From Listeria monocytogenes (lineage in GTDB: Bacteria > Bacillota > Bacilli > Lactobacillales > Listeriaceae), in NCBI RefSeq assembly GCF_900187225.1, contig NZ_LT906436.1, positions 434,001 to 498,000 of the forward strand: 64,000 nucleotides of DNA, given 5' to 3'. Under the pieces are notes generated by a model. The model was not told where the DNA came from. It worked only from the letters and a program-made list of their open reading frames with translations, and searched no databases. Of this stretch, positions 7,744-16,975 are shown piece after piece; position 1 is the first letter of the stretch, and every line of letters starts with the position of its first letter. The translations under genes were made by a program, and so were the position numbers.

Positions 7744-8292
7744 TTAAACCTCCTTTTTCATCTTATTCTTTAATAATTCTCTGGCTTGTTTTAACCTGGT
7801 TTTTAATGTATTGCTATTTACACCAGTGATCGTACTAATATTTGCTAAGGAAAGTTCTTCGTAGTAATGTAAGAAAACAACTTCCCTGTACTTTACTGGT
7901 AAATCCATAACAGCGCTCATTAAGCTGTTTGCTACATCTTTTGAGATAATTTCTTCTTCAACATGTTTTGACTTGGACGGGAGATAGTCCCAAATTTTAT
8001 CGTTGAAATTTAGTTTGCGATAATGCCAACTACCCAAGTAATCTTTGCAATGATTAATAGCAATTCGATATAGCCACGTTTTTATGGATGACTTATTATT
8101 AAACTGACCAAGTTTTTCATAGCATTTAATAAATATCTCTTGCGTTAAATCTTCCGCTGTCGTTCGATTCTTTACATAAGAAAAAACTAGATGCAGTACA
8201 TCATCACTGTAGTTATCCATTAATTGGCTGATTATTTGTTCGGTATTTTCTATGCTATTAATATGAATTCCTATTTCCTCAAGTTCAGTCAT
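7744..8292 (-). CDS. sigC: ECF sigma factor SigC
   Basis: 182 residues. The sigma-70 region 2 core is VFSYVKNRTTAEDLTQEIFIKCYEKLGQFNN with IKTWLYRIAINHCKDYL (about residues 33-95). Region 4 is MDLPVKYREVVFLHYYEELSLANISTITGVNSNTLKTRLKQARELLK (about 125-178). There is no anti-sigma gene of the usual membrane type; the adjacent PadR regulator probably fills the controlling role. ATG at 8292 follows GAGGGTG at 9-12 nt. It is the first gene of the operon. Presence of this locus is a lineage II trait in L. monocytogenes. Confidence 0.93.
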   Translation of the reverse strand: MTELEEIGIHINSIENTEQIISQLMDNYSDDVLHLVFSYVKNRTTAEDLTQEIFIKCYEKLGQFNNKSSIKTWLYRIAINHCKDYLGSWHYRKLNFNDKIWDYLPSKSKHVEEEIISKDVANSLMSAVMDLPVKYREVVFLHYYEELSLANISTITGVNSNTLKTRLKQARELLKNKMKKEV

Positions 8293-8369
8293 TTAAGTTT
8301 CACCCTCTTCTGCAATATTAGACGAAGCAAGCATCATTTTGGTTTGGAAAAATTTTATTTATATCATAT

Positions 8370-8391
8370 TATCTACCTCAAAGTAGAGATA
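8370..8391 (-). promoter_or_regulatory. Inverted repeat upstream of sigC, possible LstR or SigC site
   Basis: TCTAC (8372-8376) and GTAGA (8383-8387) form an inverted repeat with a 6-bp centre, within the 140 bp upstream of sigC. The neighbouring AT-rich sequence read on the minus strand (TAATATGATATAAAT) could hold a -10. Binding is not shown. Confidence 0.3.
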
Positions 8392-8433
8392 GTCATCTTA
8401 TAAAGTATTAACTATCTGTTGAAAATGTGCAAT

Positions 8434-8474
8434 AAAAAAAAGACTGTAAACAAAATGATTGCTCTACAGTCTTT
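8434..8474 (-). terminator. Terminator for the GRP transporter gene
   Basis: AAAGACTGTA (8439-8448) and TACAGTCTTT (8465-8474) form a 10-bp stem. On the minus strand it is followed by a run of T. Confidence 0.8.
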
Positions 8475-8482
8475 GGTTTGTT

Positions 8483-9340
8483 CTATTTTAATAAACTAAG
8501 GAATACGACGCCGACCATAATTAACAGTATTCCAGAAAGGATAAAGGTCCATTCCAGCGGGCTTTTTTTCTGTTTGAAAATGAGGATGCCGCCGATTGTT
8601 GCGACGATAACGCAGGCTTGTGAAATCGAGAAGCTCGTTGCGACACCGAGTACAGCAGTCGCTAAGAACATGCCTAAATTGGCGATTGACCACGATAATC
8701 CGGTCATTAAGTTAAATGTAACATTTTTTCGGGAAATAGCAGTCTTTTTCGCTAAGTTAATACCAATGGCGCATGTCAGCATCCCGATTGCTTGTGGTAA
8801 AATGATAGAAAAGCCAGTGACATCAAAAAGCTGGTTTGTTACTACGTAAAGCGTTAAAAAGAAAGAAGATAGAATAACGATACCGTAGACATGAAATGAA
8901 ACCGACTCCGTGATATGATTCCCGCGTTTTTGAAACCCGGTCATTACCACCCCAATCAAGATTAAAATTACTGCAACAACTCCGATGATGACAGCCGTAA
9001 CAGTTTGCCATTCGCGAAATACGAGGACTGCGAAAAGCGTTGCGCCAACTAGCTGAGTACCGTTTGAAATTGGCATTGCCTTCGCTACACTGGAAGCCGC
9101 AATCCCTTTAAACTGTAGTAATTGCCCAAAACTCCAAAAGATACCTGAAATAAAACTCACAATAAAAGAAAGAACCGTTATTTCTGGTGATAAAATCCAG
9201 AATAAAATGAGAGCAAATAATAGCGCACTAATCGATGTCCCCAGTAGTTGTTCCTCGGGGGTGCTTTTTCGTAAGTTCGCAATTATCGGCATAAATCCCC
9301 ACCCAAGAACAGGGAGTAACGCAATAAGATAAATAGACAT
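8483..9340 (-). CDS. GRP-family sugar uptake protein
   Basis: 285 residues with ten predicted membrane helices, as expected for the glucose/ribose porter (GRP, GlcU/RbsU) branch of the drug/metabolite transporter superfamily. Recognisable segments are LLPVLGWGFMPIIANL at the start, GIFWSFGQLLQFKGIA in helices 3-4 and SWSIANLGMFLATAVLG near the C-terminus. The family moves glucose, ribose or related sugars by proton symport. Here the divergent PTS operon 160 bp away hints at related substrates, but nothing fixes the sugar. AAAGGAAG precedes the ATG at 9340. Confidence 0.85.
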   Translation of the reverse strand: MSIYLIALLPVLGWGFMPIIANLRKSTPEEQLLGTSISALLFALILFWILSPEITVLSFIVSFISGIFWSFGQLLQFKGIAASSVAKAMPISNGTQLVGATLFAVLVFREWQTVTAVIIGVVAVILILIGVVMTGFQKRGNHITESVSFHVYGIVILSSFFLTLYVVTNQLFDVTGFSIILPQAIGMLTCAIGINLAKKTAISRKNVTFNLMTGLSWSIANLGMFLATAVLGVATSFSISQACVIVATIGGILIFKQKKSPLEWTFILSGILLIMVGVVFLSLLK

Positions 9341-9411
9341 AAATAAGCTTCCTTTCTAGGTTAGTGGTGCTATTTAAATCTACCATTCTCCAAAATGAAC
9401 AGCAATATCCC

Positions 9412-9440
9412 AAAATTACGGTATTCAATGCGGTAATTTT
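9412..9440. promoter_or_regulatory. Inverted repeat in the divergent GRP/PTS control region
   Basis: AAAATTAC (9412-9419) and GTAATTTT (9433-9440) form a perfect 8-bp inverted repeat with a 13-bp centre, about 60 bp before the PTS regulator ATG. It could be the target of the PRD activator or an unrelated operator. Confidence 0.35.
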
Positions 9441-9500
9441 CGTAGTTTTCTGGGGATGAGTCTTTGTAATAGAATAAGCGTAGGGAAAGGAAAATTAAAA

Positions 9501-11462
9501 ATGAAAGCGGTAACGAAAATGATTGCAAATCGCGAAAAAAATATCATTCAGTTTCTAATGAAGACAGGTCAAACACGTGTTGGAACTATCGCGAATCATC
9601 TCGGACTTTCAGAAAAAACTGTCTCAAATTCACTGAAGGAAATCGATATTTTTCTAAAGGACTTTGATATGACGGTTGTCCGTAAACCAAAAATCGGTGT
9701 GTACATTGAAGGCGATAACAAGGCTTTTGCCGAAGTTAGCCGATTCCTAGATAACCAAGTCAGCCAAATCCCATCAACGAAAGAAGAGCGGGTTATCTAC
9801 ATTTTTAGTAAATTGCTTAAAGCAGATGATTATATCACGATTCATCAACTTGCAGACGAACTTTACATTAGTCGGGGCACGATTGAGAAAAATATGGTTG
9901 AAGTGACAAAAATGCTGGAAAAAGAAGGCATCACTTTGTATAAGAAACCTAGTAAAGGTATGAAGTTGCTGATTAGTGAACGAGAAAAACGTGCCTTAAC
10001 ATCGAAATTCATTACTAATTTTTGGGGTAACAACTGGTATTTAAAGCAAGAAGGCGAAAAAGTGCTCCAAGCATTCGATACGATTCAGGCCGATGTTACT
10101 GGGATTTTTCCGGAAGAAGGCTTGAAAGAAATCATTGCGATTGTTCAAGAATTCAGCGAGCGTCATGATTTTACTTTTACCGATTATGCGTTTCAGTCAA
10201 TTGTGATTCACCTTGCGATTGCGGTAGAGCGAATTCGCGAAGGCGAGTATGTGGAAAACGTTGAGAGCGATCCGATGAAAGATGTGTTTGAGTCACAGCG
10301 CAACAACACGGAAATTCTTGTTGGCATGTTAGAAGAACGTCTGGATATCAAAATTCCAGCATTCGAAGTTGGCTATATTCAGCTTCATTTAACGGCTGCT
10401 TATAATCAACAACATGATGAACTGCTCGTTAATACTCCACCACAAGAGGACGATGTCGCTGATTTTGTCAGTAGATGTTTAGCGGAAGGGAATTATGATA
10501 AGGGCTTGCTGGAAGACCTGACGACGCATATGAAATCCGCCATTAACCGCTTAAAACTTGGTATGCATTTTAAAAATCCGTATCTTAGCAAAATTAAGCA
10601 AAACTTTCCCCAAGCGTTTGAAGAAGCGCTTTACTTTAAAGCAAAATTTGAACAAAAGTACGATGTGCAAGTGAACGAAGATGAAACGGCGTATATTGCG
10701 CTACATTTTGAAGCATACAAAGAAAGAAGTCGCTCTTTCCCCGACCAAATTCGAGTGGTACTTGTATGCAGTACAGGGCTTGGTTCATCCAGATTACTCG
10801 CAGCTAGAATTAAAAAATATTTTCCAATGATTACGATTGAAAAAATATTATCCGTTCAGGCGTTAATGGAAACCGAAGTTGATGTGGATCTAGTCATTAG
10901 CACAATCTACCTTGAACTAGAGGATATTCCAAGCATTGTTGTAAGCCCGATGATGAGTAAAGCGGATTTACAACAAGTCGAAAGCCAAATCGAACGAACA
11001 AGACGCAAGAAAAAGAAACGCAGCCAACCATTCGTTGATTTAATTAAGCCAAAAACCATTTTTGCGAAGTTGGATGTTGCGACGATGGAAGAAGCGATTG
11101 CGGAAATTGGCGACAAATTGGTGGAGCAGGGTATTGCTAAGCCTGGCATCGTGGAAAGTGCGCTGAAAAGAGAAGCCTTATCGTTCACTTCTTTTGAAGA
11201 AATGGCGACACCGCACGCAGAACCAGCGCTAATCAATGAATCGCGCATTGCTATCGCGACGCTGAAACACCCAGTGAAATGGGGCTTGGTCGATGTGGAT
11301 AAAATCTTTTTTATCGCTTTGACAGAACAAAATGGTATTAATTTAGACGCAATGTACGAACAGTTTTATAAATATATTGATAATAAAAAATGGCTAGAAA
11401 AGCTGACGCAACTAAAAAGTGCCGCAGAAATTTATGAGCATTTGTTAAAGGATGGGATGTAA
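9501..11462 (+). CDS. PRD-containing PTS transcriptional activator
   Basis: 653 residues, in order: HTH (NREKNIIQFLMKTGQTRVGTIA...), a second winged-helix region, and two PTS regulation domains. The PRDs carry the expected His residues (IVIHLAIAVERI, QLHLTAAY, IALHFEAYKER). An EIIB-like domain with phospho-acceptor C423 (VCSTGLGSS) and a C-terminal EIIA-Fru domain with H572 (TPHAEP) complete it. This is the MtlR/LicR layout, in which phosphorylation by HPr and the cognate EIIB reports sugar availability. ATG 9501 is chosen for its GGGAAAGG; an earlier in-frame TTG lacks one. Its stop overlaps the next gene's start by one base. Confidence 0.92.
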   Translation: MKAVTKMIANREKNIIQFLMKTGQTRVGTIANHLGLSEKTVSNSLKEIDIFLKDFDMTVVRKPKIGVYIEGDNKAFAEVSRFLDNQVSQIPSTKEERVIYIFSKLLKADDYITIHQLADELYISRGTIEKNMVEVTKMLEKEGITLYKKPSKGMKLLISEREKRALTSKFITNFWGNNWYLKQEGEKVLQAFDTIQADVTGIFPEEGLKEIIAIVQEFSERHDFTFTDYAFQSIVIHLAIAVERIREGEYVENVESDPMKDVFESQRNNTEILVGMLEERLDIKIPAFEVGYIQLHLTAAYNQQHDELLVNTPPQEDDVADFVSRCLAEGNYDKGLLEDLTTHMKSAINRLKLGMHFKNPYLSKIKQNFPQAFEEALYFKAKFEQKYDVQVNEDETAYIALHFEAYKERSRSFPDQIRVVLVCSTGLGSSRLLAARIKKYFPMITIEKILSVQALMETEVDVDLVISTIYLELEDIPSIVVSPMMSKADLQQVESQIERTRRKKKKRSQPFVDLIKPKTIFAKLDVATMEEAIAEIGDKLVEQGIAKPGIVESALKREALSFTSFEEMATPHAEPALINESRIAIATLKHPVKWGLVDVDKIFFIALTEQNGINLDAMYEQFYKYIDNKKWLEKLTQLKSAAEIYEHLLKDGM

Positions 11463-11926
11463 TGGAAGTAAAAGATATTTTAACTAAAGAATTAGTCGTT
11501 TTTGATTTAGAAGCGGCAACCAAAGAAGCAGCAATTGAAGAAATGGCAGAACTGCTAGATGAACGTGGTATTTTAGCGGATAAAGCGACTTATGTCCGAG
11601 CAGTTTTGGATCGTGAAGCACATTCAACTACTGGAATAGGTAATAACATTGCTATCCCACACGGAAAAAGTGAAAGTGTCACAAAATCGGCCATCGTTTT
11701 TGCAAGAACGAAAGAAATGATTGAATGGGAATCGCTTGATGACGAACCAGTAAACATGATTTTCTTACTGGCAATTACGGATTCCGACAAAACAGACGGT
11801 CATTTAAAAATCCTTGCTGAAATTGCAACGAAACTAATGGACGATGATATTGTCGAAAATTTAAAAAATACAAGAGACGAAGAAGAAGTTATTCGAATTT
11901 TAAATGGAGGCGTAGTAGAGATATGA
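11462..11926 (+). CDS. PTS fructose-family EIIA
   Basis: 154 residues, cytosolic phosphocarrier. Phospho-accepting H67 lies in NNIAIPHGKSE. The rest of the EIIA-Fru fold is recognisable (EMAELLDERGILADKATYVRAVLDRE and LKILAEIATKLMDD). It passes phosphate from HPr to the EIIB encoded next door. Start and stop overlap its neighbours by one and four bases, so the operon is translationally coupled. Confidence 0.93.
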   Translation: MEVKDILTKELVVFDLEAATKEAAIEEMAELLDERGILADKATYVRAVLDREAHSTTGIGNNIAIPHGKSESVTKSAIVFARTKEMIEWESLDDEPVNMIFLLAITDSDKTDGHLKILAEIATKLMDDDIVENLKNTRDEEEVIRILNGGVVEI

Positions 11927-12243
11927 AACGTAAAATTATCGCAGTAACCGCATGTGCGACAGGAGTGGCGCACACATATATGGCAGCACAAGCACTTAAA
12001 AAAGGCGCGAAAAAAATGGGCAATCTTATCAAAGTAGAAACACAAGGCGCGACAGGAATTGAAAATGAATTAACGGAAAAAGATGTAAATATCGGCGAAG
12101 TAGTTATTTTCGCAGTAGATACAAAAGTTCGTAACAAAGAACGTTTTGACGGTAAAGTCGTGCTGGAAGTTCCAGTAAGCGCACCGATTAAAGATGCAGA
12201 AAAAGTAATCAACGCAGCACTTGCGTTAATTGACGAAAAATAA
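11923..12243 (+). CDS. PTS fructose-family EIIB
   Basis: 106 residues. The first strand and P-loop AVTACATGVAHTYMAAQ contain the phospho-acceptor C11, followed by the typical KVETQGATGIEN segment. It receives phosphate from EIIA and passes it to the sugar during transport through EIIC. The ATG overlaps the EIIA stop (ATGA). Confidence 0.93.
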   Translation: MKRKIIAVTACATGVAHTYMAAQALKKGAKKMGNLIKVETQGATGIENELTEKDVNIGEVVIFAVDTKVRNKERFDGKVVLEVPVSAPIKDAEKVINAALALIDEK

Positions 12244-12255
12244 GGAGGATCTACC

Positions 12256-13362
12256 ATGTTCAGAAAAATTGGGAGTGAACTGAAAAAACACGTTTTAACA
12301 GGTATTTCATATATGATTCCGCTCGTTATTGCAGGCGCCGTAATTATGGCGATTGCTCGGGTTGGTGGTTCGTTTTTCGGAATTACAGATATTTGGGATG
12401 CGAAATACGCAGATAGTGCGAATAGCTTAATTTCACTACTGCATAGTTTAGATGGTTTTGGTGGATTGGCGCTAGGAATGATGTTCCCGGTTATTGCAGC
12501 ATTTATCGGATATTCCATTTCGGACAAATTAGCATTGGCACCAGGTCTTGTTGGTGGTTTACTGGCACGTGATATCGGCGCTGGTTTCCTTGGGGCACTG
12601 GCAGCTGGTTTAATCGCTGGTTATACATGTCTATTGATTAAAAAATACGTGAAACTGCCAAAAGCGGCGGCTTCAATTGTACCAGTATTTTTAGTACCAG
12701 TTTTTGGCACACTTATTACCGTTCTTATTATTAATTATGTGGTTGGTATTCCTTTTGCAGATTTAAATACAGCCCTTGAAAATTGGCTAAATGGTATGTC
12801 TGGATCGAACCAAATTATGATGGCGGCTATTATCGGCGCGATGGTTGGTTTTGACTTAGGCGGACCGGTAAATAAAGCAGCTGTAACAACAGCGATGGCG
12901 CTTTTGACAAGTGGAATTTATGCACCGAATACCGCGGCGCAAGTAGCAATCATTATCCCACCACTTGGACTTGGTTTAGCTACATTAATCGCGAAACGTA
13001 AATACAATACAGAAATGCGTGAAGCAGGGAAATCCTCGCTTATTATGGGGCTTGTTGGGATTAGTGAAGGGGCAATTCCTTTCGCCGTAGAATCTCCACT
13101 TAAAGTTATTCCGGCTACGGTTCTTGGTTCTGCTGTCGGCGGTGCGCTTGCTGTAGGTCTTGGCGCAATTAACCAAGCGCCAATCAGTGGTTTTTATGGC
13201 TGGTTCACTGTAGAAAATTGGCCAGTTTATATTTTAGCAATTGCAGTTGGGACGCTAATCGTTGCGGGTATGTCAGTCGCTTTACGTAAAGCAAGTGCAG
13301 GCGAAGAAATGGTTGGTTCAAGCTATGATGACGAAATTGACGAAGCAGAATGGGAAGCTTAA
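12256..13362 (+). CDS. PTS fructose-family EIIC permease
   Basis: 368 residues, eight to ten membrane segments. Family features include GISYMIPLVIAGAVIMAIAR at the start, GFDLGGPVNKAA, and the substrate-site sequence GLVGISEGAIPFAVESP. It forms the transport channel with the EIIA and EIIB encoded upstream. Its pairing with a GH38 mannosidase points to a mannose-containing substrate such as 2-O-mannosylglycerate or a mannoside. AAGGAGG lies 8 nt before the ATG. Confidence 0.92.
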   Translation: MFRKIGSELKKHVLTGISYMIPLVIAGAVIMAIARVGGSFFGITDIWDAKYADSANSLISLLHSLDGFGGLALGMMFPVIAAFIGYSISDKLALAPGLVGGLLARDIGAGFLGALAAGLIAGYTCLLIKKYVKLPKAAASIVPVFLVPVFGTLITVLIINYVVGIPFADLNTALENWLNGMSGSNQIMMAAIIGAMVGFDLGGPVNKAAVTTAMALLTSGIYAPNTAAQVAIIIPPLGLGLATLIAKRKYNTEMREAGKSSLIMGLVGISEGAIPFAVESPLKVIPATVLGSAVGGALAVGLGAINQAPISGFYGWFTVENWPVYILAIAVGTLIVAGMSVALRKASAGEEMVGSSYDDEIDEAEWEA

Positions 13363-13377
13363 AAAACGGAGGTAACT

Positions 13378-15960
13378 ATGGTTAAAGCACATATTGTGAA
13401 CCATACGCATTGGGACCGAGAGTGGTATTTCACCTCGGCCGATGCACTGGTTCTAAGTGAACAACTTTTTACAGAAGTAATTGACGAATTAAAAAAGCAC
13501 CCAGAAGCAAACTTTGTACTTGATGGGCAACTGTCGATTTTAGATGATTATGTCGCACTGTATCCGGAAAAATTAGCGGATATTAAGCAATTAATTGCGG
13601 ATAAACAACTTTTCATTGGACCGTGGTTTACGCAAACAGATGCCTTTTTTGCGCATGGTGAGTCGATTTTGCGCAATGCGATGATTGGGATTTTTGATAG
13701 TAAAAAATACGGCGACTATATGAAAATTGGTTATTTGCCAGATACATTTGGTTTTAATGCCCAAATGCCGACTTTACTAGAACATGCTGGATTTGATAAT
13801 GTGATTTTCTGGCGCGGAATTCATCTTGGTGAACATGTTGCATCTCCGTATTTTAAATGGCAAGGACTTGGCGAAGAAGCGTCTATCTATGCGATTAACA
13901 TGCCACAAGGTTACGGCACAGGGATGCTCCTTGAACCAACGTCTGCATATGTGGATGGACGCCTTGATCCAGCGATTGATTTTATTGAAAAATATAGCAA
14001 AACGACAGAAGTATTAATTCCATCTGGGAATGATCAACTGAATATTATTAGCAATTTTGCGGAAAAACTGGCAGAAATTAACAAAATGGGGCGCCATGAT
14101 TATCAACTTAGCACCTATCAAGATTTTATTCAATATGTAAGAGAGTTGCCCGATTTAGAGAAATATCGCGGCGAATTTAGAAGCCCAGTGCTGGCACGCG
14201 TGCATAAAACTATTGGCTCCAGCCGAATGAATATTAAGCTGAAAAGCGCGTCACTCGAGCAAAAACTGTTAACACGGATTGAGCCGTTGCTTGTGATTGC
14301 TAAGGCATCCGGTATTTCCATCAGCGAGCGTTTACTAATGTACACATGGAAAAAATTGCTTGAAGGTCAAGCTCATGACAGCTTGGCGGGATGCGTTTCT
14401 GATCCTGTTGCCGAAGATATTTTGCACCGGATGAAAGAAGCCGATGAACTGTGTGATAGTATCGAAAACACGATTGTGAAGAAAATTGCCGATGATTTGG
14501 CACTTGCAGCGAATGAAATTATCATTTTTAACACGGATTTACATGATTTTGATAGATTTAAAGAAATACAAGTAGTAACCGAGCATAAAAAAATTCATTT
14601 CCCCGCATTTCCGGACGCGACGATTGTTCAAGAAGAATTTATTCCATCTCGTGAAAATGTGCTAGAAGAAACACCAGCTGGGAACCGATTTATTGAAGAA
14701 CCTGGCTACTATGTGCTTCAAGTGCGCGTGAAAGTGGAGCTTCCAGGCCTAGGTTACCGCGTGATTGCTTTTGAAGAAAATGACCGCGAACTGGATGGGA
14801 TGGTTGCTTCTAACAATGCCACCATCCAAAATGAATCGTATAAAATCACTTTCCAAGATGGGGAAATTTTGCTTCAAAAACCAAACGGCGAACGCCTGAC
14901 TTCTTTCATTACGCTAGAGGATGACGTGAACGCAGGTGATACGTATGATTATTCGCCACTAGCTGGCGATGTAGCAGAACTATTCACTTTTTCCGCAACA
15001 AATACAGAGAAATCGAGTGAAGTCGAACGTTTAATTTTAACTGGAAAAAGCGATTTCCCACTTGATCGTTTGACGAAAGAAGGGCACGGCGACCTGCAAA
15101 TCAAACTCATTTTAGAGGTGAAAAAAGGTAGCGAACTACTGGATGTTAAAGTGGAAGTAGAGAACCAAATTAAAAATCACCGCTTACGCTTAAAAGTAAA
15201 CACAGGTGTGAAAACAGACTATAACATCGCCTCACTGCCATTCGGATATATCGAGAGAAAACCAGTTGTACCAGCAAATTGGCAAGAAACATATAGCGAA
15301 ATGCCAATCGATATCGAACCACTGGAACAAAGCGTGACATTAACAAATGAAACGGCAAGTTGTACAGTTTTCACATGTGGCGTCAAAGAATACCAACAGT
15401 TGGATCAAGATTTAGCACTGACATTACTCGCGACAACCGGTCAACTTGGAAAACCTGACTTAGCTTACCGGCCAGGCCGGGCATCAGGCGACACAACGAA
15501 AAAAGGTCATGTGCTTATAGAAACAGAAGGTGCGCAATTACTTGGCAAACATCAATTCAGACTCGCCATCTATCTTGGGGATCAAGCCTTCGATGAGCAT
15601 AAAACAGCTGAACGAACAAAAACGTTTAATCAAGCAAACGTATCCTATCAACGCCAACCGTTCAATCACTTTTTACATCGCTTGGATAACAAAATTCAAA
15701 AAACGGAACGGAAATTAGGCGCAAAACAAACATTAGCTATGCTGAATTTGCCGAAAGAATACTTAGTGTCGGCGTGCCACCCGTCCTACTACACAGCAGA
15801 TAAATACATCATCCGCCTGGAAAACCCAACTAATACACCACAAAAGTTGGCATTCCCGGATATGTCATTTGAGTATGTGAATGCTATTGAAGAAGTTGTC
15901 GGAAATGACAACAACACAATTCCAGCATACGGCGCTGTCACATTACGATTAGATATATAA
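13378..15960 (+). CDS. GH38 alpha-mannosidase (mannosylglycerate hydrolase type)
   Basis: 860 residues, cytosolic. The N-terminal catalytic domain has zinc-ligand motif HTHWDREW (H9, H11, D13) and a second conserved block, GYLPDTFGFNAQMP, whose Asp precedes the nucleophile region. KLLEGQAHDSLAGC supplies the later His-Asp pair. A long beta-rich C-terminal part completes the fold. In Escherichia coli MngB cleaves phospho-mannosylglycerate delivered by a fructose-family PTS. The same gene order here suggests an equivalent job on an imported, phosphorylated mannoside. It is the last gene of the operon, 15 bp after EIIC. Confidence 0.9.
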   Translation: MVKAHIVNHTHWDREWYFTSADALVLSEQLFTEVIDELKKHPEANFVLDGQLSILDDYVALYPEKLADIKQLIADKQLFIGPWFTQTDAFFAHGESILRNAMIGIFDSKKYGDYMKIGYLPDTFGFNAQMPTLLEHAGFDNVIFWRGIHLGEHVASPYFKWQGLGEEASIYAINMPQGYGTGMLLEPTSAYVDGRLDPAIDFIEKYSKTTEVLIPSGNDQLNIISNFAEKLAEINKMGRHDYQLSTYQDFIQYVRELPDLEKYRGEFRSPVLARVHKTIGSSRMNIKLKSASLEQKLLTRIEPLLVIAKASGISISERLLMYTWKKLLEGQAHDSLAGCVSDPVAEDILHRMKEADELCDSIENTIVKKIADDLALAANEIIIFNTDLHDFDRFKEIQVVTEHKKIHFPAFPDATIVQEEFIPSRENVLEETPAGNRFIEEPGYYVLQVRVKVELPGLGYRVIAFEENDRELDGMVASNNATIQNESYKITFQDGEILLQKPNGERLTSFITLEDDVNAGDTYDYSPLAGDVAELFTFSATNTEKSSEVERLILTGKSDFPLDRLTKEGHGDLQIKLILEVKKGSELLDVKVEVENQIKNHRLRLKVNTGVKTDYNIASLPFGYIERKPVVPANWQETYSEMPIDIEPLEQSVTLTNETASCTVFTCGVKEYQQLDQDLALTLLATTGQLGKPDLAYRPGRASGDTTKKGHVLIETEGAQLLGKHQFRLAIYLGDQAFDEHKTAERTKTFNQANVSYQRQPFNHFLHRLDNKIQKTERKLGAKQTLAMLNLPKEYLVSACHPSYYTADKYIIRLENPTNTPQKLAFPDMSFEYVNAIEEVVGNDNNTIPAYGAVTLRLDI

Positions 15961-15964
15961 AAAG

Positions 15965-16002
15965 AAAACTTGCTCAAAGGATTTATTTTGAGCAAGTTTT
16001 TT
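15965..16002. terminator. Bidirectional terminator, PTS operon versus LysR gene
   Basis: AAAACTTGCTCAAA (15965-15978) pairs with TTTGAGCAAGTTTT (15987-16000), with T on both strands. The LysR stop codon lies inside it. Confidence 0.88.
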
Positions 16003-16858
16003 GTATTAGGCGTAAAAATTCTTTCGAGGCACTGGAGAAAGTCTGATTCTTTTTCCACACAATACTTAGACCAGCAGTTAAAGGTGGCGAAAAGGGAATA
16101 AACTTCAAGTTAGTATTTTCCGTATTGATAATACCGTCAATACAAAGAATACTTGCGATGTTCTCCTTAGCGAGCAAAGAAGCGTTATAAAGTAAATTAT
16201 ATCTACCAATAACATTCAATTGTTCAAAATGCCCTCCAAGCCAACTAGCTAGCTGATTATCAATGAAAGACTGGTTTGAAACGACAATCGGATTAGTTTC
16301 TATATCACTAGGAGTTACAACCGTTTTTTTCGCTAAAGGATGTTTTGTATTGACTAAAATCCCCCAAGTATCTTCTATAGTAAGTGGTAAATAGTCATAT
16401 TGTAGTTTTTCCACAGGATTAATTACCAAACCAAAATCCAGTAACCCGTGCTCAATTTTTTCTAAAACGTCATCTGCATTGCCGCTATGCAATTGAAAAG
16501 TAATGTCGGGATGTTTCTCTCTGAGTTCATGTAACAGGCTACCGATAAATTCAAATCCTCTTGTTTCAGCAGCACCAATCATTATTTTTCCGCTAATCGT
16601 CTCATTCTGCAGCAAATTCGAAGTAGTCAACTCCACTAAAGATAAAATTTCTTTCCCACGATTCGCTAAATAAAGCCCATCCTCCGTCAACGTAATAGAC
16701 CTATTTCCACGAATAAATAAAGTTACCCCTAATTCTTCCTCGAGTTCTTTCAATTGTTTAGAAAGTGTTGGTTGAGAAAGATGAAGTACATCAGCAGCTC
16801 TACTAATCGTTTTTTCACGTGCAACAGTTAAAAAATAATTCAACACACGAAGCTCCAT
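15983..16858 (-). CDS. LysR-family regulator
   Basis: 291 residues. The N-terminal winged HTH (LRVLNYFLTVAREKTISRAADVLHLSQPTLSKQLKELEEELG) is followed by a two-lobed periplasmic-binding-like effector domain with typical opening GKIMIGAAETRGFEFIG. It is divergent from the acetyltransferase-SDR pair, 117 bp away. The usual LysR arrangement implies that it controls that pair and itself; the effector is unknown. GGAAGG precedes the ATG at 16858. Confidence 0.9.
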   Translation of the reverse strand: MELRVLNYFLTVAREKTISRAADVLHLSQPTLSKQLKELEEELGVTLFIRGNRSITLTEDGLYLANRGKEILSLVELTTSNLLQNETISGKIMIGAAETRGFEFIGSLLHELREKHPDITFQLHSGNADDVLEKIEHGLLDFGLVINPVEKLQYDYLPLTIEDTWGILVNTKHPLAKKTVVTPSDIETNPIVVSNQSFIDNQLASWLGGHFEQLNVIGRYNLLYNASLLAKENIASILCIDGIINTENTNLKFIPFSPPLTAGLSIVWKKNQTFSSASKEFLRLIQKTCSK

Positions 16859-16898
16859 TAGAACCTTCCTTTCCTATAACTTAAAAGAATAGTTGGAT

Positions 16899-16942
16899 AT
16901 ACTTTATAAGTATTATTCAATTATAACTTCTCTCGCTATAAT
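16899..16942 (+). promoter_or_regulatory. Palindrome and promoter controlled by LysR regulator
   Basis: ATACTTTATAAGTAT (16899-16913) is a palindrome around TAT and fits a LysR-type operator. TATAAT lies at 16937-16942, with a weak -35 (TATTCA) 17 bp earlier. It sits between the divergent LysR and acetyltransferase genes. Confidence 0.45.
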
Positions 16943-16975
16943 TAAATAGTAAAAGATTTTAAGGGGGGAAAGCAG

